Part shown: piece after piece, positions 41,329 to 49,377 of the stretch
Layout: each line of letters begins with the position of its first letter
Position numbering within the stretch: the stretch's first letter is position 1
Assembly: GCA_965247585.1 (NCBI GenBank)
Contig: CBDFHC010000005.1
Coordinates: 496,001-560,000 of the forward strand
Reading direction: 5' to 3'
Source of the DNA: CBDFHC01 sp965247585
GTDB lineage: Bacteria; Chloroflexota; Dehalococcoidia; Lucifugimonadales; GCA-2712585
Length of the DNA stretch: 64,000 bases
Made by a program: the position numbers and the translations under genes
Notes under the pieces: model-generated
Database searches by the model: none
The model's input: only the letters and a program-made list of their open reading frames with translations
Told to the model about the DNA's origin: nothing

Positions 41329-42570
41329 TTACCGCCCCGCCGCGGAGAGGCCGTGTAGCGCCTCTTCGAACTCTTTCATCGTCGGCCGAATGGAGAGCGG
41401 CTTCACCACATCCATTACCACCTCTTGTGTCTTTAGCCCGTTCCCGGTGATGTACGCCACCGTCAGCTCGTCCCGCCCTATGAGACCCCGCTTAACAAGG
41501 CCGCGCAGCCCAGAGATCACCACGCCCCCGGCCGTTTCGGTGAAGATTCCCTCCGTCTGCGCCAGCAGCTTCATCCCCTCAGCCACCTCTTCCTCCTGGA
41601 CGGCGTGGGCCGCGCCTCCCGCGTCATTCATGGTCCTTATGGCGTACACGCCATCGGCGGGGTTGCCGATGGCCAGCGACTTAGCAATGGATTTGGGGCG
41701 CACCGGCTTCACCACGTCTTCCCCTGCGTTGTAGGCGTCCACCACGGGGGAGCACCCCACCGCCTGGGTGGCGTACATACGCGTGGGCACCGGGCCTTCC
41801 ATCAGGCCCACGTCAACCATCTCGTTGAAGCCCTTCCATATTTTGGTCAGCAGCGCCCCGGAGGCCACGGGCACAATGGCGTGCTGTGGAAAGCGCCAGC
41901 CCAACTGCTCCGCCACTTCCAGCCCCAGCGTCTTGCTCCCCTCCGCGTAAAAGGGGCGCATGTTTATGTTAACAAATGCCCAGTGGTAGTTGTCCGCCAC
42001 CTCGCTGCACAGCCGGTTCACCTCGTCGTAGCTGCCCTGGACGGAGACAATGGTGGGTCCGTAGATGGCGGCGCAGATAACTTTCCCCGCCTCCAGGTCC
42101 GCGGGAATGAACACCACGGAGCGCATGCCCGCCCGGGCGGCGTGGGCCGCCACGGCCCCCGCCAGGTTGCCCGTGGACGCGCAGCTCAACGTGTCGAACC
42201 CGAACTCCAACGCCTTGGTGGCCGCCACCGACACCACTCGATCCTTGAACGAAAACGACGGGTTAACGCTGTCGTTCTTAATGTACAGGTTGTTCAGACC
42301 CAGCGCCTCGCCCAGGTTCTTGGCCTTGATCAAGGGGGTGAAGCCCGCGCCTATGTCCACCGCGTTCTCGGCGTCCACTGGAAGCAGGTCCTGGTATCTC
42401 CAGATGGTGAGGGGACCCTTCTCCACCCGCTCCCGGGATATCTGCCGGGCAATGGACTCGTAGTCGTAGGCGATTTCCAGCGGACCGAAGCAGAAATCGC
42501 AAACGTTTAGGGGTTCTACGGGGTATTCCCGGGCGCATTCACGGCACCGGAGGGCGGTAACGAAGGACAC
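41329..42570 (-). CDS. thrC: Threonine synthase-like PLP enzyme
   Basis: This 413-residue fold-type II PLP enzyme has an N-terminal zinc-ribbon-like segment with CRECAREYP and CDFCFGPL, then the PLP lysine motif NPSFSFKDRVVSVAATKA near residue 110 and the phosphate loop CASTGNLAGAVAAHAARAG. It normally converts O-phosphohomoserine to threonine. Downstream NIL and MoaD-like genes leave open that it accepts a sulfur donor and makes cysteine or homocysteine instead. Translation starts at GTG 42570. Confidence 0.88.
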   Translation of the reverse strand: MSFVTALRCRECAREYPVEPLNVCDFCFGPLEIAYDYESIARQISRERVEKGPLTIWRYQDLLPVDAENAVDIGAGFTPLIKAKNLGEALGLNNLYIKNDSVNPSFSFKDRVVSVAATKALEFGFDTLSCASTGNLAGAVAAHAARAGMRSVVFIPADLEAGKVICAAIYGPTIVSVQGSYDEVNRLCSEVADNYHWAFVNINMRPFYAEGSKTLGLEVAEQLGWRFPQHAIVPVASGALLTKIWKGFNEMVDVGLMEGPVPTRMYATQAVGCSPVVDAYNAGEDVVKPVRPKSIAKSLAIGNPADGVYAIRTMNDAGGAAHAVQEEEVAEGMKLLAQTEGIFTETAGGVVISGLRGLVKRGLIGRDELTVAYITGNGLKTQEVVMDVVKPLSIRPTMKEFEEALHGLSAAGR

Positions 42571-42873
42571 TGGGGTTCTCTCTTGGTCTCTTAAATAGGG
42601 CCGCTCCGCAAGAGCGACCGTACAGACGATGGTATCAGCGGGCTATTGAGGTGTCAATTGAAGGAATTCCTCATTCTAATGGAGGACTTTTCCGCATTCC
42701 AAAGGACGATTAAACTGATGCCCGCTAACGGTACGCTCAGCCCTGAAATGCGGGGCGGCGTGCGGATACAGACGTCCCGTTTGCAAGTTATAAGAACCTC
42801 AGGCGGTAAAGTGGCGCCTAGACCCAGACTAACCGTCCTCGGACGAGATTAGACAAAGAGAAGGTACGGCAGC

Positions 42874-43690
42874 ATGCGGAATACCAAGAACGGGACGGGA
42901 ATTGCGTTCACCGGGCGCATAGCGACCTAGAGCGCCCGTCACAGTTGGTGGATCCTCGGCGCATCCGTGGCCGTGGTGGTCATATCCATGGCCATCATAA
43001 TCGGCGTCGGCACTGACACCAGGGACGACGACGAGGCCCCCGGGAGAAGCGGGTAAGGCCCAAGACCTCATCGAAGAGAGGTTCTCGGCACCCGTTCCAG
43101 CGGACCAGCCTCGGCGAGAACCAACGGAGCAGCTGGTGTTCCTGAACCCGTCGCTCACCGTTGACCACCCGGATTATGTATCCACCGTTGAACGAGTCGC
43201 GCGGCAGCTTGAAGCCCTTCCCGAGGTGGCGCGGGTAGCTACCTACTACGACACCGATGACCCTTCCATGGTATCCGACGACCGCCGGGCGATTAGGGGG
43301 TCCTCGAAATCGAGCCAGGCAACGCCTCCAGGAAAGTGGAAGTCATCCTAGAGGCGGTTGCCGCTGCCGAGAGGGCAGCGCCCGGTTTCGAAATCGGCAT
43401 GGTGGGCGCGCTCTCTGTCGAGGTCCAATCTGACCGGATCATAGAGGAGGATTTCGGGCGGGTCCTGAACTTTTCTCTGGCGATAGGCCTGGTCATTCTG
43501 CTGCTGGCCTTCAGGGCCGCCGTGGCCGCTGTCATTCCACTGGCCCTGGCGGTGGGCGCCATTGTTAGTGCCATAGCGGTAGCTACCCTGGTGAGCAAAG
43601 TGTAACCGCTGGTGGACTTTTACACCGCGATGGTCGAGCTGATGGGCCCGGCGAACTCTCAGGTATAGGTCCACGGTGTACATCCCTCCA
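42874..43690 (+). pseudogene. Decayed MMPL/RND-family transporter
   Basis: Fragments in different frames together resemble the N-terminal part of an MMPL transporter: MRNTKNGTGIAFTGRIA, a stop where a Trp is usual, SARHSWWILGASVAVVVISM, another stop, then DLIEERFSAPVP, LVFLNPSLTVDHPDYVSTVERVA, and after a frameshift FEIGMVGALSVEVQ and LNFSLAIGLVILLLAFRAA. A further stop follows GAIVSAIAVATLVSKV. At least three stops and one frameshift rule out function. The rest of a normal protein of more than 700 residues is absent; an IS element lies about 170 bases beyond. The 300 bases before it hold no gene I can support. Confidence 0.8.
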
Positions 43691-43863
43691 GCCTCCCCAC
43701 CCAATGCTTACTCTTAGCTTAGGGAGAAGGCTTCGGGCGGTAGAATTTTAAACCGCCGACACAGTCGCGGCTCTACCGCCTCTGTGGCACATTATTACTC
43801 CGCCGTTTACAATGCCATTCGACTGAGGAAGGAAGTGATCCTAGATTTCTGGGGGTCCTAGAA

Positions 43864-45090
43864 CTAGTACTCAGTCAACCTAATTGTTGGCAGGATAGAG
43901 ATGGTGAAGCTTGACTCGGGCGTCCACAGTGGAGAATCTCCAGTCAATGGTTGCTCCGGCTTGGTTTCGTTCTGCCTCCAGGGCCGCGATCTCGCCACTC
44001 AAAGTCTCTTCATCGGCAATACGCCGGCGCAGGACTCGCCTGGCCAAGACACTGAACTCGATCTCTGCCATGTTGAGCCAACTACCGTGCTTGGGAGTGT
44101 AGTGAAACTCCAAGCGTTTGCGTATTCGCCTAGCCTCCTTGGGCTCGAAGGTTTCGTAGAGGGAAGCTGGTTTGTGGGTGTTGAGGTTGTCCAGCACCAC
44201 CCGGATCTTCTCGGACGCTGGGTAAGCTTCATCGGCCAGCCACCGCATCTGCTGAGCGAAGTCCACCATGGTACGACGTTCGGTCACTGCCACATGCCTC
44301 CAGCCCGCCAGGGGCTCGCACAGCATGAACAGGTTTCGGGTGCCATTGCGCTGGTACTCGTAATCGTATCGCTCCCGTCGTGCCGGCTTGGGCGGGATCG
44401 GAGACCTCTTTTCCGCCAGCAACTGCTTGGAGGTCTCGTCGAAACAGACCACCGGGCGCTCTGGGTCATAGGGTTCCGCGTAAAGGTCCAGCACATCCTC
44501 CATACACGCCACAAACTCGGCGCTCACCTGGGGAATACACCACTCCTTCTTCTGCCACGGCTTGAGACTGTTTTTTTCAACCGCTTGCGAATTCCCTCGT
44601 GGGACATGGAGGGCGCCAGCCCCAACTCCACCACCTTGTTTGCCAGGAGCCGCAGGGTCCAGTGGTCATGGCCTGGAGGGGCCTCGCTGCACGCCAGGGC
44701 AATCAGGTGCGCTTCCCCCCGCTCATCCAGTTTGGTCGGATGTCCTGGCCGAGGATCTTCCTCCAAGGCCCGCTTCAGTCCTCCCTCCAGGTACCGCCGC
44801 TTGGTACGGCACACCGTACCCGCAGACGTGTCCAGCGCCTCCACGATGCGCATCACCCCCCAGCCCGTATCTGCCTTTAGCAGAATACGGGCCCGGGCAA
44901 CCTTTCGCGCTGGGCTCTTTCCCCCGCGAATCAGTCGTTCCAACTGGTCTCGTTCTTCCCTTTCCAACCGGACCACATACCGTTCTCGTCCCATGGCTGC
45001 CACCCTCCTACGTCAACACTCCTAAAAAAGGGTATCAACCTTAGACGTTTTCTTAAACAATTACCAAAACCGAGTTGACTGAGTACTAGC
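43864..45090 (-). mobile_element. IS630-family insertion sequence
   Basis: Perfect 16-base inverted repeats CTAGTACTCAGTCAAC (43864-43879) and its complement (45075-45090) bound a single transposase locus. IS630 elements insert at TA, and both ends contain a TA inside the repeat, so the exact element boundary may be a few bases in. Length is about 1.2 kb, normal for the family. Confidence 0.88.
43880..45003 (-). CDS. IS630-type transposase in two frames
   Basis: Frame one from ATG 45003 encodes an N-terminal helix-turn-helix part (RYVVRLEREERDQLERL ... RILLKAD). Frame two encodes the DDE domain with CFDETSKQL, VVLDNLNTHK and GSWLNMAEIEF. They meet at a run of seven A on the minus strand (44571-44577). 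A -1 slip there continues into NSLKPWQKKEWCIPQ and gives about 374 residues, the full family size. Several IS630 relatives use programmed frameshifting, so the element may be active. A disabling indel is the alternative. Confidence 0.85.
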
Positions 45091-45207
45091 ACAAAATTTA
45101 GTTTTTGAAGTGTAATCCCATTGGCCGTGACCAGCACAGTAAACCGGCACGTATGCCAGACCCACGGAGAACCCCAAACAACAGAATTAAAAGGGAGGCG
45201 AAAGGAC

Positions 45208-45765
45208 ATGGCGACACAGAAGGGAATCGTAAATGGCGTAAACGTTGACACACTTTTCGGAGTCATTGACGCGGTCAGCGGGAATCCGAAAGTCGCGGAT
45301 TTTCAATTTCGTATCACAAATAAGTGGGCGAACGGTGGTCACAACATTAGCAATGTAGGCAACTTCTTCGGGGCCCTTGAGACTCAGACAAGGGAAGGTT
45401 TCGTGCTGGAAAACGCTGATCATCAGGTACTACTTGGCGAGGACCAGTCAGCGAACCCAGTGGAATACGTTCTACACGCCCTGGCGGGCTGCCTAACTAC
45501 CACCCTCGTTTATCACGCGGCCGCCAGGGGACACAAGATCACCTCCGTCGAATCGACTTTGGAAGGTAATCTCGATCTCCACGGCTTCCTTGGAATGGAT
45601 GAAAAGGTCAGGAGTGGTTTTAGCGACGTCAAGGTAACCATGAAAGTCCAGGGTGATGTGCCGGAAGAAATCCTGCAGGAGCTAATCCAGGTTGCCAAGT
45701 CCCGCTCCCCAGTGTACGACATGATTGCCCACCCGGTGGACGTCGCTATCGAGCTGGGTAAGTAA
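45208..45765 (+). CDS. OsmC family peroxiredoxin-like protein
   Basis: From ATG 45208 the product is 185 residues. It has the OsmC core NPVEYVLHALAGCLTTTLVYHAAARG with one catalytic Cys; the second expected Cys, usually in a later helix, is not obvious (SRSPVYDMI has Ser/Pro there), as in the one-Cys subgroup. OsmC proteins reduce organic peroxides or bind acyl groups. GGGAGG and AAAGGA precede the ATG. Base composition is visibly lower in GC than in the core genes, and it lies just beyond the IS, suggesting transfer. The 255 bases after it show no gene. Confidence 0.85.
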   Translation: MATQKGIVNGVNVDTLFGVIDAVSGNPKVADFQFRITNKWANGGHNISNVGNFFGALETQTREGFVLENADHQVLLGEDQSANPVEYVLHALAGCLTTTLVYHAAARGHKITSVESTLEGNLDLHGFLGMDEKVRSGFSDVKVTMKVQGDVPEEILQELIQVAKSRSPVYDMIAHPVDVAIELGK

Positions 45766-46020
45766 CGCAGGCGAAGGGCTACCGGTAGTTGGTCCCGTCT
45801 AAGGTTTCGTGGATGGAGCAGAAGCTTTGCAATATTCGGCAACGCGACTAATAGGCCTTCTGGATTGACCGGCCAACGGCGGCGTTCCGTCCGGGCTTAA
45901 GAGGTTGTGCCTTAGGAACGATAGGAGAAGTCCAGGTGGGACGTCACAACCACCGCCAAGCATGTTTTCTGGTGAAGTTCAACTCTGCCTAATTTGCCCA
46001 ATCAGAGAGAGCGTGACGTG

Positions 46021-46935
46021 CTAGGCCGAGAGCGCTTCGGCGACGCCTTTTATTTTTCCTGGCCCTTCTTTCGTCAACTCAGAGACCGTTTTTACGACGT
46101 TCGGGTGCTCCAATCCCGATACTAGGAAGGTCCACCGCCACGCGCGCTGGGTCTTCGCCGTGATCTCCTCTTTCTCCGCAGCCGAGAACGTCCGGCCCGT
46201 CACCTCCTCAAGTGCCTCTATGTTCAGCCCGATCTGCTGCAAAAGGAGCCCGTCGATCGCCCCGCCAAGCTCGATAAGCTCATCGATCGCTGTCTCCCGT
46301 TCTTCAGGTGTCAGCGTTTCGGCCACCTCGCCGATTAGCAACGTGTCCAACTTGGCGTGCTGCGCCTCTTCCATCCAATGGAACCTCAAGAGATCGCGGA
46401 ACAGCCCATCCAGGTCAGCGTCATCCCGCACATGCTCGATGTAATGGAGCTGCGTGAACCATTCGATAACCGTGGTCAAGAGCAAGACGGCCAGCTTAGA
46501 TTTGCTCCGAACTACCTTCGCCACCTCTTCCCGGCCAGGGATCAAGCCACACTCGCTGCCGAAACCCTGGTCGAAGAGACGAACCGACCGCCGGAAAAGC
46601 TCCTGATGCTTGAGATCTTCTTCAGCGAACCGCAGTAGTGAGCGGATCTTGACTTCATCACCATAGGCATCCTTCATAGCCTCTTCCGCTATCGTGGGAA
46701 CGATAAACTCCTCCACGAACGCGAAGATGTGGCAGTAGCCATTGCCCACGATCTGATTCAACTGACGCTTCTCATCGTTGTTCAGACATCCAATTTCATC
46801 CACGCCGGTCAACCTATTCGGCAGGAAACGCTTCGAGAAGTCGAAATTCTTGCCTCCCAACACATCGTCCTCCCTCCACGAGACCTTCTTGGAGTTGTCG
46901 AGACAATCTTGGTACGTGTAGTTGTGCGAAACCAT
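46021..46935 (-). CDS. Ferritin-like diiron oxygenase, AurF-like
   Basis: This 304-residue helical protein carries carboxylate and histidine metal ligands in AEEDLKHQELFRR (E-E-x2-H), EWFTQLHYIEHV and FHWMEEAQHAKLD (E-E-x2-H), plus FVEEFIVPTIAEEAM. The spacing of these helices matches ferritin-like diiron oxygenases such as AurF (amine N-oxygenase) and related hydroxylases. The substrate is unknown. Start ATG 46935 is preceded by GAAGGAG. It lies in the lower-GC accessory patch and has no clear operon partner. The family call is moderately sure. Confidence 0.6.
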   Translation of the reverse strand: MVSHNYTYQDCLDNSKKVSWREDDVLGGKNFDFSKRFLPNRLTGVDEIGCLNNDEKRQLNQIVGNGYCHIFAFVEEFIVPTIAEEAMKDAYGDEVKIRSLLRFAEEDLKHQELFRRSVRLFDQGFGSECGLIPGREEVAKVVRSKSKLAVLLLTTVIEWFTQLHYIEHVRDDADLDGLFRDLLRFHWMEEAQHAKLDTLLIGEVAETLTPEERETAIDELIELGGAIDGLLLQQIGLNIEALEEVTGRTFSAAEKEEITAKTQRAWRWTFLVSGLEHPNVVKTVSELTKEGPGKIKGVAEALSA

Positions 46936-47446
46936 GGGGTTCGCTCCTTCTCTTGGAGAATCTTGGATTCGTTGGGCTATACTTTGGGGTCGGCCCCATT
47001 CGTGAAGGACTTTTTCCTCACGCTGCCTTTAGCCAGAAGTCTCCATATCAAGCTGCCTGGACCCAAGCAACTCACTACCAATAAGGAGAGCCACGGTACT
47101 ATCGCTCACGAACGCCGTCAACTCCCCATCAAGCTCAAAAACCATCCAGCGGCGGCCTGACTAGTCCTGGTACCCAATGCCAACCAGTGTGAAACTGCCC
47201 TCCCACCTTGAACGTATCAGTATTTGAGAAGGTAGGAAACGGTCAGCTTGGCCCTCCGCAACACCTTGCCCGGTCTGATGCGTGTGCCACCTCTTGATTG
47301 GTCCCTTGGCGGCTCCCTCCAGTCGCCAAGACCCCCCAACTGCCCGGCCAAGTCGGCGCAGTTGAAAGCCCCCTCCCCGATTGCATTGGGGAGGGGGCTT
47401 CTATCTTTGCCGGGAGCCGAGGGCTCCTGCCTTTACGCGCCGGGCG
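46936..47446. other. Gap of about 510 bases without a gene
   Basis: No coding region is supported on either strand. The only recognisable element is the hairpin at 47366-47400. Confidence 0.6.
47366..47400 (-). terminator. Strong hairpin downstream of hsp20
   Basis: Thirteen-base arms AAGCCCCCTCCCC (47366-47378) and GGGGAGGGGGCTT (47388-47400) enclose nine bases. It lies 47 bases past the hsp20 stop, and the minus-strand side ends in TTTCAAC. It probably ends hsp20 transcripts. Confidence 0.75.
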
Positions 47447-47923
47447 TTAGCTCTTCAAGGCCGCGGGAGTCTTGACCTCTATCTTCACCTGCTTGGGCTT
47501 GGCTTCCTCGCTGCGCGGTATGGTGACCGTGAGGACCCCGTTTTCGTAGCTGGCGGTAGCCTTCTGCGTCTCCAGGCCCTTTGGCAGGCTCACCGTCCGG
47601 TTAAACGAGGCCACTCGGCGCTCCCTCACCAAGTAGTGCTGCTCCGGCCCCTCCTGCCCCTGCGTCTCAGCCTTGACCTCGCCCTTGATGTTCAGCTCAG
47701 TGCCGGTGATGGTCAGCTCCACCGCTTCCGGTTTGAACTCCGGCGCGGTCACCTCTACCACCAGCATGCCATCGGTGTAGTACATGTCCAAGGGGGCCGT
47801 GCTGTCCACGTCCCAGTAGCGCGGCAACTGCTGGAGTGGCCGGAAAAGGTGGGACCACATCCGGTCCACCTCCCGGTCCATCCTATTCATGTGCGCGAAG
47901 GGTACCCAACGCTGGATTGCCAT
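47447..47923 (-). CDS. Hsp20/alpha-crystallin family small heat-shock protein
   Basis: From ATG 47923 the product is 158 residues; the ATG follows AGGAGG, which excludes the longer frame to 48016. The alpha-crystallin domain runs from about residue 45 (APLDMYYTDGMLVVEVTAPEF) to YENGVLTVTIPRSEE, with the FNRTVSLPKGL strand. It ends in a Lys/Val-rich tail. Small heat-shock proteins hold unfolded clients. It diverges from dnaJ-hspR-clpC across an operator-like region. Confidence 0.93.
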   Translation of the reverse strand: MAIQRWVPFAHMNRMDREVDRMWSHLFRPLQQLPRYWDVDSTAPLDMYYTDGMLVVEVTAPEFKPEAVELTITGTELNIKGEVKAETQGQEGPEQHYLVRERRVASFNRTVSLPKGLETQKATASYENGVLTVTIPRSEEAKPKQVKIEVKTPAALKS

Positions 47924-47987
47924 TCTTGTGCCTCCTAATACTGCTATCAAATCGCAGGCGGGGCGCTCCCCTGACCTGTCATCCCAA

Positions 47988-48017
47988 AGTCTATATAGTT
48001 GATAGTATACTGTCAAG
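47988..48017 (-). promoter_or_regulatory. hsp20 promoter with HAIR-like inverted repeat
   Basis: On the minus strand TTGACA (48011-48016) is 17 bases from TAGACT (47988-47993). The -35 lies in an imperfect inverted repeat GTTGATA/TGTCAAG (47998-48004 and 48011-48017). It resembles the HspR site HAIR (CTTGAGT-N7-ACTCAAG) in form but is degenerate. hspR lies in the divergent operon. Confidence 0.55.
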
Positions 48018-48068
48018 TATACTTATGTTTATCCGACAATAGTACTTTCTATCACACCATCATGTATA

Positions 48069-48097
48069 TTGACACATCACCGTCCTTTAACTAAAAT
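48069..48097 (+). promoter_or_regulatory. dnaJ-hspR-clpC promoter
   Basis: Consensus TTGACA (48069-48074) and TAAAAT (48092-48097) are separated by 17 bases. The predicted transcript start lies within about ten bases of ATG 48113, leaving an almost absent leader. Confidence 0.7.
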
Positions 48098-48112
48098 AGT
48101 AGCTGTAAAGTT

Positions 48113-49030
48113 ATGGCAGCGGGAATGAACAACTACTATGAAATACTGGGCGTGCCCAGGGGCGCGTCGGAGGCGGATATCCGCAAGGCCTACCGCAGCC
48201 TGGCGCGTCAATACCATCCCGACGTGAACCCCAACGACCATGACGCTGAAGCGAAGTTTAAGCAGGTAAACGAGGCGTATCAGGTCCTCTCGGACCCGGA
48301 CAGCCGTGCCAAGTACGACCGTTACGGCGAGGGCTGGAAAACCGCCGGCCGTTACCAGGAAGCGGGGGCCAACCGGCGAGACGAACACTTCGGACGGTCC
48401 TTCGACTTCAGCGACCTCTCGTCTATCTTCGGCGGCGGCGCCCGGCGCGGCAATTTCGATGAGTTCTTCTCCCAGGAGAGCCGCGGCGTCCATCGCTCCA
48501 CCGTCGAGCATCCGGTGGAGTTGACCCTGGAGGAGGCGTTCGCCGGGGCCACGCGGCGCCTGGAGTTTCCCGCCGTCTATGGAGAAGGCGTTCCGCGGCG
48601 CGTGGAGGTGAAGATACCCCCCGGCGTGGACAACGGCGCCAGGGTCCATATCCCCCTGGGCGACGACGACGGCCAAGACCTCTACCTTCGGGTCTCCGTG
48701 CGGCCCCACCCGCGGTTTCAGCGCAAGAGCGACAACCTCACCACCGAGGTGGAAGTCCCGCTGGTGGACGCGGTGCTGGGCGGCGAGGTGATGGTGTCCA
48801 CGCTCACGGGCCGCGTGGCCCTGAAAATCCCGGCGGAGACCAATAACGGCCACACCCTGCGGCTCTCCGGCCAGGGCATGCCCCGGCTTAGCGACCCCTC
48901 GACCCGGGGCGATCTATATGTGAAGGCCAAGGTGAAGCTGCCCAGGCGGTTGACCCAGGAGGAACGTGAACTGTTTGAGCGGCTCAAGGAGCTGCTTTCC
49001 ATGGCCAGGAGCGAGACAGATGCAGTTTGA
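48113..49030 (+). CDS. dnaJ: DnaJ-type co-chaperone (CbpA class, no zinc finger)
   Basis: This 305-residue protein has a J-domain (5-75) with the HPD triad in ARQYHPDVNPND, a short Gly/Phe linker (ARRGNFDEFF), and two C-terminal client-binding domains (ELTLEEAFAGATRRLEF, then VPLVDAVLGGEVMVSTLTG). The CxxCxGxG zinc repeats of type I DnaJ are absent, so it is CbpA-like. It stimulates DnaK ATPase; dnaK is not in the window. ATG 48113 has almost no leader, and ATG 48125 is a possible alternative. It overlaps hspR by 11 bases. Confidence 0.92.
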   Translation: MAAGMNNYYEILGVPRGASEADIRKAYRSLARQYHPDVNPNDHDAEAKFKQVNEAYQVLSDPDSRAKYDRYGEGWKTAGRYQEAGANRRDEHFGRSFDFSDLSSIFGGGARRGNFDEFFSQESRGVHRSTVEHPVELTLEEAFAGATRRLEFPAVYGEGVPRRVEVKIPPGVDNGARVHIPLGDDDGQDLYLRVSVRPHPRFQRKSDNLTTEVEVPLVDAVLGGEVMVSTLTGRVALKIPAETNNGHTLRLSGQGMPRLSDPSTRGDLYVKAKVKLPRRLTQEERELFERLKELLSMARSETDAV

Positions 49031-49373
49031 GCGAGAACGGCAGACCGAACCCTATTTTGTTATCAGCGTGGCTGCCAGGTTGGTGGGGCTCCACGCCCAG
49101 ACGCTGCGCTACTACGAGCGGGCCGGGCTGCTGAGCCCCTCGCGTTCCGGCGGACGCCAGCGCCTCTACTCGGTCATAGACATCGAGAGGTTGCGCCGCA
49201 TCAAGACGCTGACGGACGAGATGGGCGTAAACCTGGCCGGCGCGGAGGTGGCGCTGAAGTTGATGGACCGCATCAACCAGATGCAGCAGAAGATTGACCA
49301 GCTAACGGACGAAGTAAAGCGGCTGCGGCCGGCCAACGGCGGCAACCGCGGACGCCGCCCACGAGAGGAATAA
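49020..49373 (+). CDS. hspR: MerR-type heat-shock repressor HspR
   Basis: This protein of about 117 residues has the HspR opening YFVISVAARLVGLHAQTLRYYERAGLL, a winged helix typical of the MerR family, followed by SRSGGRQRLYS and a C-terminal coiled coil (NQMQQKIDQLTDEVKRL). HspR represses chaperone operons and is usually co-transcribed with dnaJ. Here it overlaps dnaJ by 11 bases and precedes clpC by four bases, an arrangement that implies autoregulation through the operator at 47998-48017. Confidence 0.9.
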   Translation: MQFERERQTEPYFVISVAARLVGLHAQTLRYYERAGLLSPSRSGGRQRLYSVIDIERLRRIKTLTDEMGVNLAGAEVALKLMDRINQMQQKIDQLTDEVKRLRPANGGNRGRRPREE

Positions 49374-49377
49374 GAAG

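Noticed and set aside
42646..42852. Possible 68-residue gene before the MMPL remnant
   Set aside because: No recognisable motif, no clear ribosome binding site, and it lies beside a decaying gene.
42874..43690. Stops in the MMPL fragment as further recoding events
   Set aside because: They include TAG and TAA, and a frameshift is present as well, which is simple decay.
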